From Runella sp. (lineage in GTDB: Bacteria > Bacteroidota > Bacteroidia > Cytophagales > Spirosomataceae), in the NCBI RefSeq assembly GCF_027484545.1, contig NZ_JAIXST010000244.1, forward strand, positions 1 to 55,638: a DNA stretch of 55,638 nt. Direction: 5' to 3'. This document shows, piece after piece, positions 17,747 through 27,173 of the stretch; positions within the stretch are counted from its first letter, which is position 1, and each line of letters begins with the position of its first letter. The notes under the pieces were generated by a model that did no database searches, was not told where the DNA came from, and saw nothing but the letters and a program-made list of their open reading frames with translations. Both the position numbers and the translations under genes were made by a program.

Positions 17747-20059
17747 ATGAAACGCATTTATCTAAAATACAGTGTATTAGCTTTTGCGGTCGTCATTTAT
17801 GCCTGCTCGGTGAAAGTTGCCCAAAAAGGCACGACAACGAATACGTCAGTGGTTGCTGCTTCGAGCAATGTACCTACTGCGGAACTCAAAGCGGAGACTA
17901 AAAAAGACACGGTTCCGTCGCTTGGCGAATTTTCCTTAGTCCCCCTTACGCCTGAGCAAAGCCTGAAAAAATTTATCCTCCCAGAAGGGTACCATTTGGA
18001 ATTGGTGGCCAGTGAACCCATGATAACGGAGCCCGTCGCCATTGCTTGGGACGGGAATGCCAAAATGTACGTGGCCCAAATGGAAACCTATACGCAAGAC
18101 GCCGACGGCACGGGCACAAAAGACCCAAAAAGCCGAGTAATGCTGTTGGAAGATACGGACAATGACGGTAAAATGGACAAGAGCTCGGTCTTTATTAAAG
18201 ATTTGATTTTGCCCCGCATGATTCTTTGCGTCAATCATGAGTTGCTGGTCAATGAAACCGATACTTATGATATTTTCAGCTATAAAGACACCAACGGCGA
18301 CGGTATTGCCGATGCAAAAAAGCCCGTTTATACCGTAGGAAAAGTAGCCCCCGGCAACTTGGAGCATCAGCGAAGCGGATTAATTTGGAACCTTGATAAT
18401 TACATTTACCAGACGGTTGACCCCATTCGTTTTCGGTACGTAAATGGTGTACTTCAGCCCGATTCACTGCACAGCGGTTCCAATGGACAATGGGGATTAA
18501 CTTCAGACAATTACGGTCGTTTATTTTATAGCCGAGGTGGGGGCGAAAATGCCGGTTCAGGTTTTCAGATCAACCCAAAATATGGTCAATTGGAATTTGC
18601 CGATGCCTACAGCGAAGAAAAATTCAGCCCTGTTTGGTCAAAGATTCAAAATCCTGATGTGCAGGGTGGTTTACCAAGAGTACGTTCCGACAGCACCTTA
18701 AATCATTTTACTTCTGCCAATGGGCAATCCATCTTTAGAGGAGATCGCCTTCCCGCCGATCTGGTCGGCGATTATATTATCAATGAACCTGTTGCCCGTA
18801 TCATCAGACGCGCAAAAGTCATTAACCGAGAAGGAAAAACGTACCTTGAAAACGTATACGATCACAAAGAATTTATCGCTAGTACCGATACCTATTTCCG
18901 ACCGGTGAATACCTACACTGGGCCTGACGGATTGCTGTATATTGTGGATATGAGCCGAGGGATTATTCAGGAATCCAATTGGACGCAGAAGGGCAGCTAC
19001 CTGCGTGGGAAAATTGATTATTACGGATTAGCAAAAGTAAATCAACGCGGACGGATTTGGCGATTGGTGCACGACGGTTATAAAGCAGGGCCGAAACCTA
19101 CGATGCTGGATGTGCCGGCAAGCAGTTTGGTGAAATACTTAGACCATCCCAACGGTTGGTGGCGCGACAATGCACAAAAACAAATCATCATTTTGGGCGA
19201 TAAATCAGTAGTGGCTGAATTAAAGTCCATGGCAACCGGTCAAAAAGGAGTGTCAGCTTTAGGACGGCTACATGCTTTGTGGACCCTCGAAGGACTCAAT
19301 GAAATCAACAAAGAAACATTAACTACAGCTCTGAAAGATACGGACCCCCAAATCAGACGGGCTGCTATTTGGATGAGCGAACTGTATATCAAAAAGAATG
19401 ATAACCAATGGATTGAGCAGCTTGGTCACTTAATGACGGACGAGAATTTTGATGTTAAAACACAGCTTCTTTTGTCCTTTGGGGCAAGTAAAAATGAATT
19501 GGCTAAGAAGATTGTGCAGGACATTTTAGCCCAAAATCCGAATAACCAAATGCTGGCAAGTGTAAAAAAGAGCACGGATAGAAACGAAGATGCCAAAATA
19601 TACGGTGCCAAATTGGCAGGCTTTACCCCGGTCGAAAGAAAACTGATTTTGGGTGGCGGAGAAATCTATAAAGGGATGTGCTCACCTTGTCACGGGGGCG
19701 ACGGCAAAGGACTCCCCACCAATGCGGCTCCTCCGTTGAGAGGTGCCAGACACGTCAACGCCGATAAAGAAATTGCCATTCGGATTTTGTTGCACGGGTT
19801 GAAGGGACCCATTGAAGGGAAAACCTATCCGAGCGAAATGGCTTCGATGAAAGATAATTCTGATGAATGGATTGCCTCGGTCTTGAGTTATGTTCGCTAT
19901 GAATTTGTGGGAACGTCGTTACGTGCGGCCAAAGGTCGGCAATCGGCGGTAGTGCAGCCTTCCGATGTAAAAGCGCTGCGTGATAAGTATTCAAAAGTAA
20001 AAACGGCCTGGACGATTGACGCGTTTGATGACCTGTTTGCCCCCACCATCAGAAATTGA
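17747..20059 (+). CDS. PVC-type heme-binding sugar-dehydrogenase-like lipoprotein (propeller + HEAT + cytochrome c)
   Basis: A 770-residue protein, apparently a lipoprotein (lipobox-like IYAC then SVKVAQ). Residues about 75-470 form a glucose/sorbosone-dehydrogenase-like beta-propeller: EGYHLELVASEPMITEPVAI, DTDNDGKMDKSSVF, ANGQSIFRGDRLP, GPDGLLYIVDMSRG. HEAT-like helices follow at about 470-620. The C-terminal cytochrome c domain has one heme site, CSPCH (Cys645-His649), in GEIYKGMCSPCHGGDGKGLP. Family members are thought to oxidise sugars or alcohols and pass electrons through the heme, although few have been studied. It lies 10 bases upstream of a GH92 gene. A second protein of the same plan is encoded at 44885-47152. 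Confidence 0.87.
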   Translation: MKRIYLKYSVLAFAVVIYACSVKVAQKGTTTNTSVVAASSNVPTAELKAETKKDTVPSLGEFSLVPLTPEQSLKKFILPEGYHLELVASEPMITEPVAIAWDGNAKMYVAQMETYTQDADGTGTKDPKSRVMLLEDTDNDGKMDKSSVFIKDLILPRMILCVNHELLVNETDTYDIFSYKDTNGDGIADAKKPVYTVGKVAPGNLEHQRSGLIWNLDNYIYQTVDPIRFRYVNGVLQPDSLHSGSNGQWGLTSDNYGRLFYSRGGGENAGSGFQINPKYGQLEFADAYSEEKFSPVWSKIQNPDVQGGLPRVRSDSTLNHFTSANGQSIFRGDRLPADLVGDYIINEPVARIIRRAKVINREGKTYLENVYDHKEFIASTDTYFRPVNTYTGPDGLLYIVDMSRGIIQESNWTQKGSYLRGKIDYYGLAKVNQRGRIWRLVHDGYKAGPKPTMLDVPASSLVKYLDHPNGWWRDNAQKQIIILGDKSVVAELKSMATGQKGVSALGRLHALWTLEGLNEINKETLTTALKDTDPQIRRAAIWMSELYIKKNDNQWIEQLGHLMTDENFDVKTQLLLSFGASKNELAKKIVQDILAQNPNNQMLASVKKSTDRNEDAKIYGAKLAGFTPVERKLILGGGEIYKGMCSPCHGGDGKGLPTNAAPPLRGARHVNADKEIAIRILLHGLKGPIEGKTYPSEMASMKDNSDEWIASVLSYVRYEFVGTSLRAAKGRQSAVVQPSDVKALRDKYSKVKTAWTIDAFDDLFAPTIRN

Positions 20060-20069
20060 AAAAGTCGGT

Positions 20070-22358
20070 ATGATGATAAACCCTTTACGTTCGACAGTCG
20101 TACTTTTAGTATCCTTGCTTGGCAGTGTTTTTTCGGCAGTAGGTCAATCTGATTTTAAGCCCGAAGAATTGGTCAATCCGCTGATGGGAACCGATTCTAA
20201 GATGACGTTCTCCAATGGGAATACCTATCCGGCCATTGCACTGCCTTGGGGAATGAACTTCTGGACGCCACAAACCAACACGAACGCAAACGGCTGGCAA
20301 TACCAATACACTGCTGAAAAAATCAGAGGTTTCAAACAAACTCACCAACCATCACCTTGGATTGGTGATTATGGACAATTTTCGATTTTGCCCATGACGG
20401 GCAAAATGCAAATCAACGAAGAGAAGCGAGCCAGTACCTTTTCGCACAAAGCCGAAGTGGCTCATCCGTATTATTACAGTGTTTATTTGTCTGATTATAA
20501 CGTGCTTACTGAAATAGCCCCGACCGAAAGGTCTGCCTACTTTCAGTTTACATTTCCAAGGTCAGACAGTTCATATCTATTGGTGGATGCCTATGACAGA
20601 GGGTCTTACGTAAAAATAATTCCCGAACAAAACAAGATTGTAGGGTATTCAACGCGCAATAGAGGGGGAGTGCCCGCGAATTTCAAAAACTATTTTGTCA
20701 TTCAATTAGACAAATCGTTTCAATGGACATTCACCACAAAAGACAGCATTGTGTCGGCCTTTGACAAAGAAGCCACTGGTTTTCATGCCCAAGCGGTGAT
20801 TGGTTTTAAAACAGTAGGCGGTGAAAAAATAAACGTCCGGGTTGCGTCTTCCTTTATCTCGTTAGAGCAGGCTGAATTGAATTTGAAAACAGAAATTGGT
20901 ACTCAATCTTTTCTGGAAGTTAAGCAAAAAGCAAAAGCGATTTGGCACAAAGAGCTATCAAAAGTAAAAGTCGAGGGTGGGACAATGGATCAACTCAAAA
21001 CTTTTTATTCGTGTCTCTATCGCATGATTTTGTTTCCGCGAAAACTGCACGAAATCAACGCCGAGAATCAAGTGGTGCATTACAGTCCTTTTAATGGAAA
21101 CGTAGAGAAAGGGTTCATGTATACCGATACCGGTTTCTGGGATACTTTCAGGGCCTTATTTCCTTTTTTAAGTATTGTGTATCCCGAAACAGACGCCCAA
21201 ATTATGGAAGGATTGACCAATACCTACAAAGAGAGCGGTTGGTTACCCGAATGGGCAAGTCCCGGTCATAAAAAAAGCATGATTGGCAGCAACTCCGCAT
21301 CGGTTATTGCGGAGGCTTACTTAAAAGGAATTCGGGGCGGCGATATCGCTGTTTTGTACGAGGGGCTTTTGAAAAACTCCGAAAATGAAGGTCCTATCAA
21401 TACACTGGGCAGGAATGGGGTAAAATCGTACAATACACTTGGTTATGTACCTGTAGATGAGACAGGTGGAAGCGTAGCCAAGACGTTGGAGTATGCTTAC
21501 GATGACTTTTGTTTAGCCCAGTTGGCGAAGTCGTTGAAGAGACCCCAAGAAGAAATCGAACGATTTGTAAAACGGTCTCAAAACTACCGCAATGTGTTTG
21601 ACCCGAACCTGAATCTAATGCGCGGCAAAAAGAAGGATGGTACATTTCAACGGGATTTCAATCCTTTTGCTTGGGGAAATGAATTTGTGGAAGGAAATAG
21701 CTGGCACTATAGCTGGTCGGTTTTTCACGACTTTCGGGGCCTTTATCAATTGATGGGCGGACGAAAAAAGATGGAAATCATGCTGGACAGTGTGTTTACA
21801 TTGCCACCGATTGTCGAGTACAGTTACTACAAACGCATTATCCACGAAATGACCGAAATGCAGGTAATGAATATGGGCCAATATGCGCATGGCAATCAGC
21901 CGATTCAACACATGCTATATGTTTATAACTATTGCGGGGCACCTTGGAAAGCCCAAAGCCACGTGCGGGAGGCGCTAGATAAATTGTATAAACCAACTCC
22001 CGACGGGTACTGCGGCGACGAAGACAATGGACAAACGAGTGCGTGGTACGTATTTAGCGCATTGGGTTTTTATTCTGTTTGTCCGGGAAGTCAGGAGTAT
22101 GTGATTGGCTCACCATTATTTGAAAAAGTAAGTTTACAATTGCCGCGTGGGAATCGGTTGGTAATCAATGCCGTCGGCAATAACGAGCAACGGGTGTATA
22201 TACACTCGGCTGCTCTGAATGGGAAAAATTTAACGAAGAACTTTATCACTCATTCCGATCTGTTAAAAGGCGGAACGCTTACCTTTAAAATGAGCGAACA
22301 GCCTAATTTGAAGAGAGGAACAGAAGTGGAAGCAGAACCTTTTTCGGTTTCTAAATGA
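20070..22358 (+). CDS. GH92 exo-alpha-mannosidase (copy 1)
   Basis: A 762-residue exported glycoside hydrolase family 92 enzyme; the family removes alpha-linked mannose with inversion and needs calcium. The start is ATG 20070 (or 20073), ten bases after the preceding stop; frame starts further up overlap the cytochrome gene. After the signal peptide (ends SAVGQ) come VNPLMGTDSKMTFSNGNTYP, GFKQTHQPSPWIGDYGQF, and the family core YTDTGFWDTFRALFPFLS, NMGQYAHGNQPIQHMLYVYN. The strongly diagnostic GDEDNGQTSAWYVFSALGFY then CPGSQEYVIGSPLF follow. The acidic cluster GDED should hold the general-base region. The motif set is complete, so it is probably active. Confidence 0.94.
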   Translation: MMINPLRSTVVLLVSLLGSVFSAVGQSDFKPEELVNPLMGTDSKMTFSNGNTYPAIALPWGMNFWTPQTNTNANGWQYQYTAEKIRGFKQTHQPSPWIGDYGQFSILPMTGKMQINEEKRASTFSHKAEVAHPYYYSVYLSDYNVLTEIAPTERSAYFQFTFPRSDSSYLLVDAYDRGSYVKIIPEQNKIVGYSTRNRGGVPANFKNYFVIQLDKSFQWTFTTKDSIVSAFDKEATGFHAQAVIGFKTVGGEKINVRVASSFISLEQAELNLKTEIGTQSFLEVKQKAKAIWHKELSKVKVEGGTMDQLKTFYSCLYRMILFPRKLHEINAENQVVHYSPFNGNVEKGFMYTDTGFWDTFRALFPFLSIVYPETDAQIMEGLTNTYKESGWLPEWASPGHKKSMIGSNSASVIAEAYLKGIRGGDIAVLYEGLLKNSENEGPINTLGRNGVKSYNTLGYVPVDETGGSVAKTLEYAYDDFCLAQLAKSLKRPQEEIERFVKRSQNYRNVFDPNLNLMRGKKKDGTFQRDFNPFAWGNEFVEGNSWHYSWSVFHDFRGLYQLMGGRKKMEIMLDSVFTLPPIVEYSYYKRIIHEMTEMQVMNMGQYAHGNQPIQHMLYVYNYCGAPWKAQSHVREALDKLYKPTPDGYCGDEDNGQTSAWYVFSALGFYSVCPGSQEYVIGSPLFEKVSLQLPRGNRLVINAVGNNEQRVYIHSAALNGKNLTKNFITHSDLLKGGTLTFKMSEQPNLKRGTEVEAEPFSVSK

Positions 22359-22389
22359 ATTAAATGTCAAGAATAGCTTAACCTACAAA

Positions 22390-24771
22390 ATGAAAAAATT
22401 ACTCCTTTACTTTTCGTGCCTTTTCTGTTTTTATGTAATAGGGGGCAACCCGACTTTCGCCCAAAAAGCAAAAGTTGAACCTGTTGATTTAGTCTATCCT
22501 TTGGTCGATGCGGCCAATTCTCGATGGTTCTTTTTTAACTCTGCAACAAGACCATTTGGCATGGTCAATTTAAGTCCCGATAATGCCATTGAGGCTGACT
22601 GGAATGCAGGTTATCGTTATGAAAAAGATAGTATCAAATGTTTTAGTCATGTGCATGGATGGCAGTTATCAGGCATTCCTGTTCTGCCCACAACTGGTGA
22701 TTTTAAAGGACATTTAGGCTCAAATATATACGGTTCAAAGTTTTCACATACAACCGAAACCATTAAGGCTGGCTATCATAAAGTTGTTTTAGATGCTTAC
22801 GGAATTACAGCCGAATTGACCTCAACAACTCGTGTTGGTTTTCATAAATATACTTTTCCGAAATCAGCAAAAAGTCAAATCCTCTTCGATTTTTCTACTT
22901 TTCTTGGCCCTTCTGACACGCAAAAAGGATTTGTAAAAAAAGTAAGCAATCAAGAGATTGAAGGCTACGCAATTATGGCACCGACCGTTCGCCGACCAAA
23001 AACCTTGACTGTTTTCTTCGTAGCTCAATTCGATAAACCTTTTGATTCGTTTAAAGGCTGGCGAAAAGGACAATTAGAAGAAATAAATAATAGTATTGAA
23101 GGCGAAAAAGTTGGAGCGTATGTAAACTTTACAACACAAGCTGGCGAAGTTAGAAAAATGAAAGTGGCGATTTCGTATGTAAGTGAAGAACAAGCAAGAT
23201 TGAATCTGACAAGTGAATTACCTTATTGGGATTTTGAAAAAGCGGTAAAAGATAGCAGAGAAGATTGGAACAAATGGCTGAGTAGAATCGAAATTGAAGG
23301 CGGAACTGATATTGAAAAAAGACGATTTTACACCGATTTATGGCATGCTTTGCAAGGAAGACGCATTATTTCGGACGTGAATGGCAAATATTCTGACATG
23401 ACAGGCCCCGAACGCCTCATCAAGCAAATTCCGTTGGATTTCCAAGGCAAGCCCAAGTACAACCACCACAATTCAGATTCATTTTGGGGAGCTCAATGGA
23501 CAATCAATACTCTCTGGCATTTGGTTTACCCCGAAGTTACCGAATCATTTGTCAATTCGATGGTGATGATGTATCAAGACGGCGGGCTCATTCCCCGTGG
23601 CCCTGCGGGTGGCAATTATACCTACGTGATGACAGGAGCAGCAACAACGCCTTTTATTGTCAGTGCATATCTAAAAGGCATCAAAGGTTTTAATATTGAA
23701 AAAGTCTATGAAGGCCTACGAAAAAATCATTTCCCAGGCGGAATGATGAGCAAAGCAGGCTACGAACACAACACTTTCAAAGGCGGTGGGATTGAATATT
23801 ATTTAGAGCGTGGCTATGTGCCGCACCCTTTGAGCAAAACCAAATATGGTTTTCACCAAGACGGTTCTACCCAAACACTCGAATATGCCTATCAAGATTA
23901 TACTTTGGCACAGATGGCTAAGAAACTGGGCAAAAAAGATGATTATGAGCTATTTATGAAACGTGCTACCAACTATAAAAACATTTGGAACGCTGACATT
24001 GGTTGGATGTGGAATAGAACTTTAGATGGAAAATGGGCAGAACCGGTTGACATTTTACGTTATGACAATGGTTGGGAAGAGGGCAATGCCGCCCAATATG
24101 TATGGTTTGTGCCGCACGATGTGCAGGGCTTGATAAATTTGATGGGAAGCAGAGAGGCATTTACGACTAAGCTAAATACTTCATTTGAAAAAGCCCAAAC
24201 ACATGATTTTGTTTCGGGAAAATCGCACTATAAAGAAACGTTGGAGGAATTACGTCGGGTTTATATCAATTATGGCAACCAGCCGAGCATTCAAACGGCC
24301 TTTTTGTTTAATTATGCGGGCTCTCCGTGGTTAACTCAATATTGGTCACGCCAAGTAATTGACAAAGTTTATAGCGGCATATCGCCTCAATTTGGTTACA
24401 GCGGCGACGAAGACCAAGGTCTAATGGGCAGTTTGTCTGTTTTAATGAAATCGGGTATTTTTTCTACGAATGGCGGCACTTCTCCTGAGCCATTTTACGA
24501 AATCAGTAGCCCAATTTTCAATAAAATAACCTTTCATCTAAACCCAAAATATTATTCGGGCAAAACATTTACGATTGAAGCAAAGAATAATTCTTCAAAA
24601 AACCTTTATATCCAATCAGCACAGCTGAATAGTCAAGCGTTAAATAAACCCTGGATTTTGCATGAAACCGTTGTGAAAGGCGGAAAATTGACCTTAAATA
24701 TGGGCGAAAAACCCAATAAATCATGGGGAAGTAAACCAGAGCAAGCACCGCCTTCAATGACTGGAAAATAA
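22390..24771 (+). CDS. GH92-family exo-alpha-mannosidase-like protein (divergent copy 2)
   Basis: A 793-residue exported GH92 protein, 31 bases after copy 1 (signal peptide ends PTFAQ). It keeps the family opening VDLVYPLVDAANSRWFFFNS and ATRPFGMVNLSPD, the substrate-pocket strand FSHVHGWQLSGIPVLPTTG, SFWGAQWTINTLWHLVYPE, YINYGNQPSIQTAFLFNYAG, and GDEDQGLMGSLSVLMKSGIF. Where copy 1 has the usual CPGSxxYxxGSPLF, this one has a changed segment ending YEISSPIF. It probably belongs to another GH92 subfamily with a different mannoside preference. Base composition becomes visibly more AT-rich here than in copy 1, so the two are unlikely to come from a recent duplication. Confidence 0.9.
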   Translation: MKKLLLYFSCLFCFYVIGGNPTFAQKAKVEPVDLVYPLVDAANSRWFFFNSATRPFGMVNLSPDNAIEADWNAGYRYEKDSIKCFSHVHGWQLSGIPVLPTTGDFKGHLGSNIYGSKFSHTTETIKAGYHKVVLDAYGITAELTSTTRVGFHKYTFPKSAKSQILFDFSTFLGPSDTQKGFVKKVSNQEIEGYAIMAPTVRRPKTLTVFFVAQFDKPFDSFKGWRKGQLEEINNSIEGEKVGAYVNFTTQAGEVRKMKVAISYVSEEQARLNLTSELPYWDFEKAVKDSREDWNKWLSRIEIEGGTDIEKRRFYTDLWHALQGRRIISDVNGKYSDMTGPERLIKQIPLDFQGKPKYNHHNSDSFWGAQWTINTLWHLVYPEVTESFVNSMVMMYQDGGLIPRGPAGGNYTYVMTGAATTPFIVSAYLKGIKGFNIEKVYEGLRKNHFPGGMMSKAGYEHNTFKGGGIEYYLERGYVPHPLSKTKYGFHQDGSTQTLEYAYQDYTLAQMAKKLGKKDDYELFMKRATNYKNIWNADIGWMWNRTLDGKWAEPVDILRYDNGWEEGNAAQYVWFVPHDVQGLINLMGSREAFTTKLNTSFEKAQTHDFVSGKSHYKETLEELRRVYINYGNQPSIQTAFLFNYAGSPWLTQYWSRQVIDKVYSGISPQFGYSGDEDQGLMGSLSVLMKSGIFSTNGGTSPEPFYEISSPIFNKITFHLNPKYYSGKTFTIEAKNNSSKNLYIQSAQLNSQALNKPWILHETVVKGGKLTLNMGEKPNKSWGSKPEQAPPSMTGK

Positions 24772-24800
24772 ATTTAACAGCAGTATTTTGAGTAAAAACT

Positions 24801-25640
24801 ATGAGATGTTTTAAAAACTTTCGGCTCGTTTTATCTTCGTTACCTATCCTTTTCTCCTTGAATTGTTTTTCACAAGAAAAGAGCAATATGGTAGAGTTGA
24901 TGTATAAGCAGGTGGATACCTTAAAGTTAGGCTTAAAAGTCTATTATCCAACATCTTTACAGAAAGAACAAACTTATCCAACCATCGTTTTCTTTTTTGG
25001 GGGCGGCTGGAATGGGGGTTCTACAAAACAATTTGAAACCCATGCCTTGCACTATGCTGCAAAGAATTTTATTACGGTTTTGGTAGATTATCGGGTAAAA
25101 ACAAGACACAACACCACGCCATTTGAAAGTTTAAAAGATGCGAAATCAGCAATTCGATATTTGAGAAAAAATGCCACAAAATTGGGTATTGATGCCAATC
25201 GAATCGTCGGGTCGGGCGGTTCTGCGGGTGGGCATTTGGCGGCAGCCTGTTTTACTAATGAATCTATTAATGAAGCTAATGACGATTTGACAATAAGTGC
25301 AAAGCCGAATGCCTTAGTCTTGTTCAATCCTGTCATTGACAACGGAATAGGCGGTTATGGCTTTGAGCGAATTGGAGATAGATACATGGAGTTTTCGCCT
25401 ATACACAACATCCAAAAAGGTTTTCCACCTACCATTTTCTTTTTGGGAACAAACGACAACCTGATTCCAGTGGAAACGGCTCAGAAATTCACGAATAAAA
25501 TTGAGGAAGTCGGAAGTCGCTGCGACCTTTATTTGTTTACAAATCAAGTACATGGTTTTTTTAATAAAGAACCCTTTCTGTCAGAAACGATTTTGAAAAC
25601 CGACGTTTTTCTTCAATCAATAGCCTATTTGAAGCCTTAA
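24801..25640 (+). CDS. Exported alpha/beta-hydrolase esterase
   Basis: A 279-residue secreted alpha/beta-hydrolase likely to remove acyl (for example acetyl) groups from the glycan. Signal peptide ends NCFSQ. Visible: oxyanion-loop segment FFFGGGWNGGS (about 64-74), nucleophile Ser141 in GSGGSAGGHLAA, acid Asp219 in LGTNDNLIP, and base His251 in NQVHGFFN. The complete triad in the right order supports activity. It lies directly upstream (11 bases) of a sulfatase gene and belongs to the same run of plus-strand enzymes. Acetyl- or xylan-esterase-like members of this fold are common in PULs. The exact substrate cannot be read from sequence. Confidence 0.85.
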   Translation: MRCFKNFRLVLSSLPILFSLNCFSQEKSNMVELMYKQVDTLKLGLKVYYPTSLQKEQTYPTIVFFFGGGWNGGSTKQFETHALHYAAKNFITVLVDYRVKTRHNTTPFESLKDAKSAIRYLRKNATKLGIDANRIVGSGGSAGGHLAAACFTNESINEANDDLTISAKPNALVLFNPVIDNGIGGYGFERIGDRYMEFSPIHNIQKGFPPTIFFLGTNDNLIPVETAQKFTNKIEEVGSRCDLYLFTNQVHGFFNKEPFLSETILKTDVFLQSIAYLKP

Positions 25641-25650
25641 TCCAATTGAT

Positions 25651-27165
25651 ATGAAAAAACTTATCCTGATTTTTTCTCTTTTTTCAACTTTAACTTTTGC
25701 TCAAAAAATCGCAAAACCCAACATCGTTTATATTCTTTCTGACGATTTAGGCATTGGTGATGTTTCTTGTTATAATTCAGATAGCAAAATACAAACGCCC
25801 AATATTGACAAATTAGCCAGTAGAGGAGTAATTTTTACTGACGCTCACAGCAGTTCATCCGTATGCACACCTACTCGTTATGGTATTCTGACGGGTCGTT
25901 ACAATTGGCGTACGAAACTGAAAAGTGGGGTTCTATTTGGATACGATATATCTTTGTTAGACCCAAAAAGACAGACAGTTGCTTCATTTTTACAAACCCA
26001 GGGCTATTATACTGGTGTGGTAGGCAAATGGCATTTGGGTTGGGACTGGGCAAATATTAATGCGGGCAAAGAAAAGGTGGACTTCTCAAAACCAATTCAA
26101 AACGGGCCAAACACTTTTGGCTTTGACTATTCCCATTGCATCATTGGGTCGTTAGATATGAACCCTTATGCGTATGTAGAAAACGGAATTTGCACCACTA
26201 TACCCGTAGATACCTGTGCAGCCGAAAAAGGTGTGCAATTTTATCGGGCAGGAATGGTGGCACCTGATTTTAAACACGAGGAAGTATTGCCCACTTTTAC
26301 TCAAAAGGCAATCAGTTTTATCAACCAAAAGGCCAACAAAGCCAAGCCTTTCTTTTTATATTTTCCACTTCCTGCACCTCATACTCCTGTTTTGCCAACG
26401 GGCGACTTTAAAGGTAAAAGTCAACTTTCGCCCTATGGAGACTTCGTTTTGATGGTAGATGATGTGGTAAAGCAAGTGGTTATGGCTCTCAAAACCCAAG
26501 GAGTTTATGAAAATACCCTCATCGTATTTACTTCAGACAACGGTTTTTCGCCCGCGGGAGATTTAAAAGCACAGTTGGACAAAGGCCATAATCCTTTTAT
26601 GCAACTCAGAGGAACTAAGGCCGATATTTTTGAGGGAGGGCATCGAGTGCCTTTCATTGTGGCGTGGGATAAAGAAATAAAAAAGGCTAAAACGAGTACT
26701 CAATTGATGTGTTCAACCGACTTCTTTGGAACAATTGCAGCACTTTTTAATCAAAAATTATCTGATAATACCGCCGAAGACAGTTTTAGTTTTTTGCATG
26801 AAATTCAGCCCCAAAGAACTACTAAACTAAAGCGTGAAGCCATTGTTCATCATTCAATAGATGGATTTTTTGCGATTCGAAAGGGTGATTGGAAGCTAAT
26901 TATGTGCTCACATTCGGGCGGATGGAGTAATCCCAAGCCAGATAGTGAGGAAGCAAAAAAGCTGCCTCCTATTCAATTGTATAACCTTACAACAGACATT
27001 GGCGAAACGCAAAATGTGCATGACAAACATCCTGAGATGGTCAAAGAACTTACCGACTTATTGACCCAATACGTAAAAAATGGACGAAGTACCCTTGGGG
27101 CATCCCAACCCAATGACGGCAATCCTTATTGGAAACAATTGACATGGATACCAGAAGCTAAATAG
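25651..27165 (+). CDS. Type I sulfatase (CTPTR motif)
   Basis: A 504-residue exported arylsulfatase-family enzyme that hydrolyses sulfate esters. Signal peptide ends TFAQ. The metal-site start is IVYILSDDLGIGD. The formylglycine motif is CTPTR with Cys72, which must be converted by a maturation enzyme (not encoded in this window). GVVGKWHLGWDW contains the usual active-site Lys and His. TSDNGFSP and GGHRVPFIVAW are the later metal-ligand and C-subdomain strands. All key residues are present. It starts 11 bases after the esterase and is followed 9 bases later by another sulfatase, so esterase and two sulfatases form a tight block. Confidence 0.95.
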   Translation: MKKLILIFSLFSTLTFAQKIAKPNIVYILSDDLGIGDVSCYNSDSKIQTPNIDKLASRGVIFTDAHSSSSVCTPTRYGILTGRYNWRTKLKSGVLFGYDISLLDPKRQTVASFLQTQGYYTGVVGKWHLGWDWANINAGKEKVDFSKPIQNGPNTFGFDYSHCIIGSLDMNPYAYVENGICTTIPVDTCAAEKGVQFYRAGMVAPDFKHEEVLPTFTQKAISFINQKANKAKPFFLYFPLPAPHTPVLPTGDFKGKSQLSPYGDFVLMVDDVVKQVVMALKTQGVYENTLIVFTSDNGFSPAGDLKAQLDKGHNPFMQLRGTKADIFEGGHRVPFIVAWDKEIKKAKTSTQLMCSTDFFGTIAALFNQKLSDNTAEDSFSFLHEIQPQRTTKLKREAIVHHSIDGFFAIRKGDWKLIMCSHSGGWSNPKPDSEEAKKLPPIQLYNLTTDIGETQNVHDKHPEMVKELTDLLTQYVKNGRSTLGASQPNDGNPYWKQLTWIPEAK

Positions 27166-27173
27166 AAAAAGCG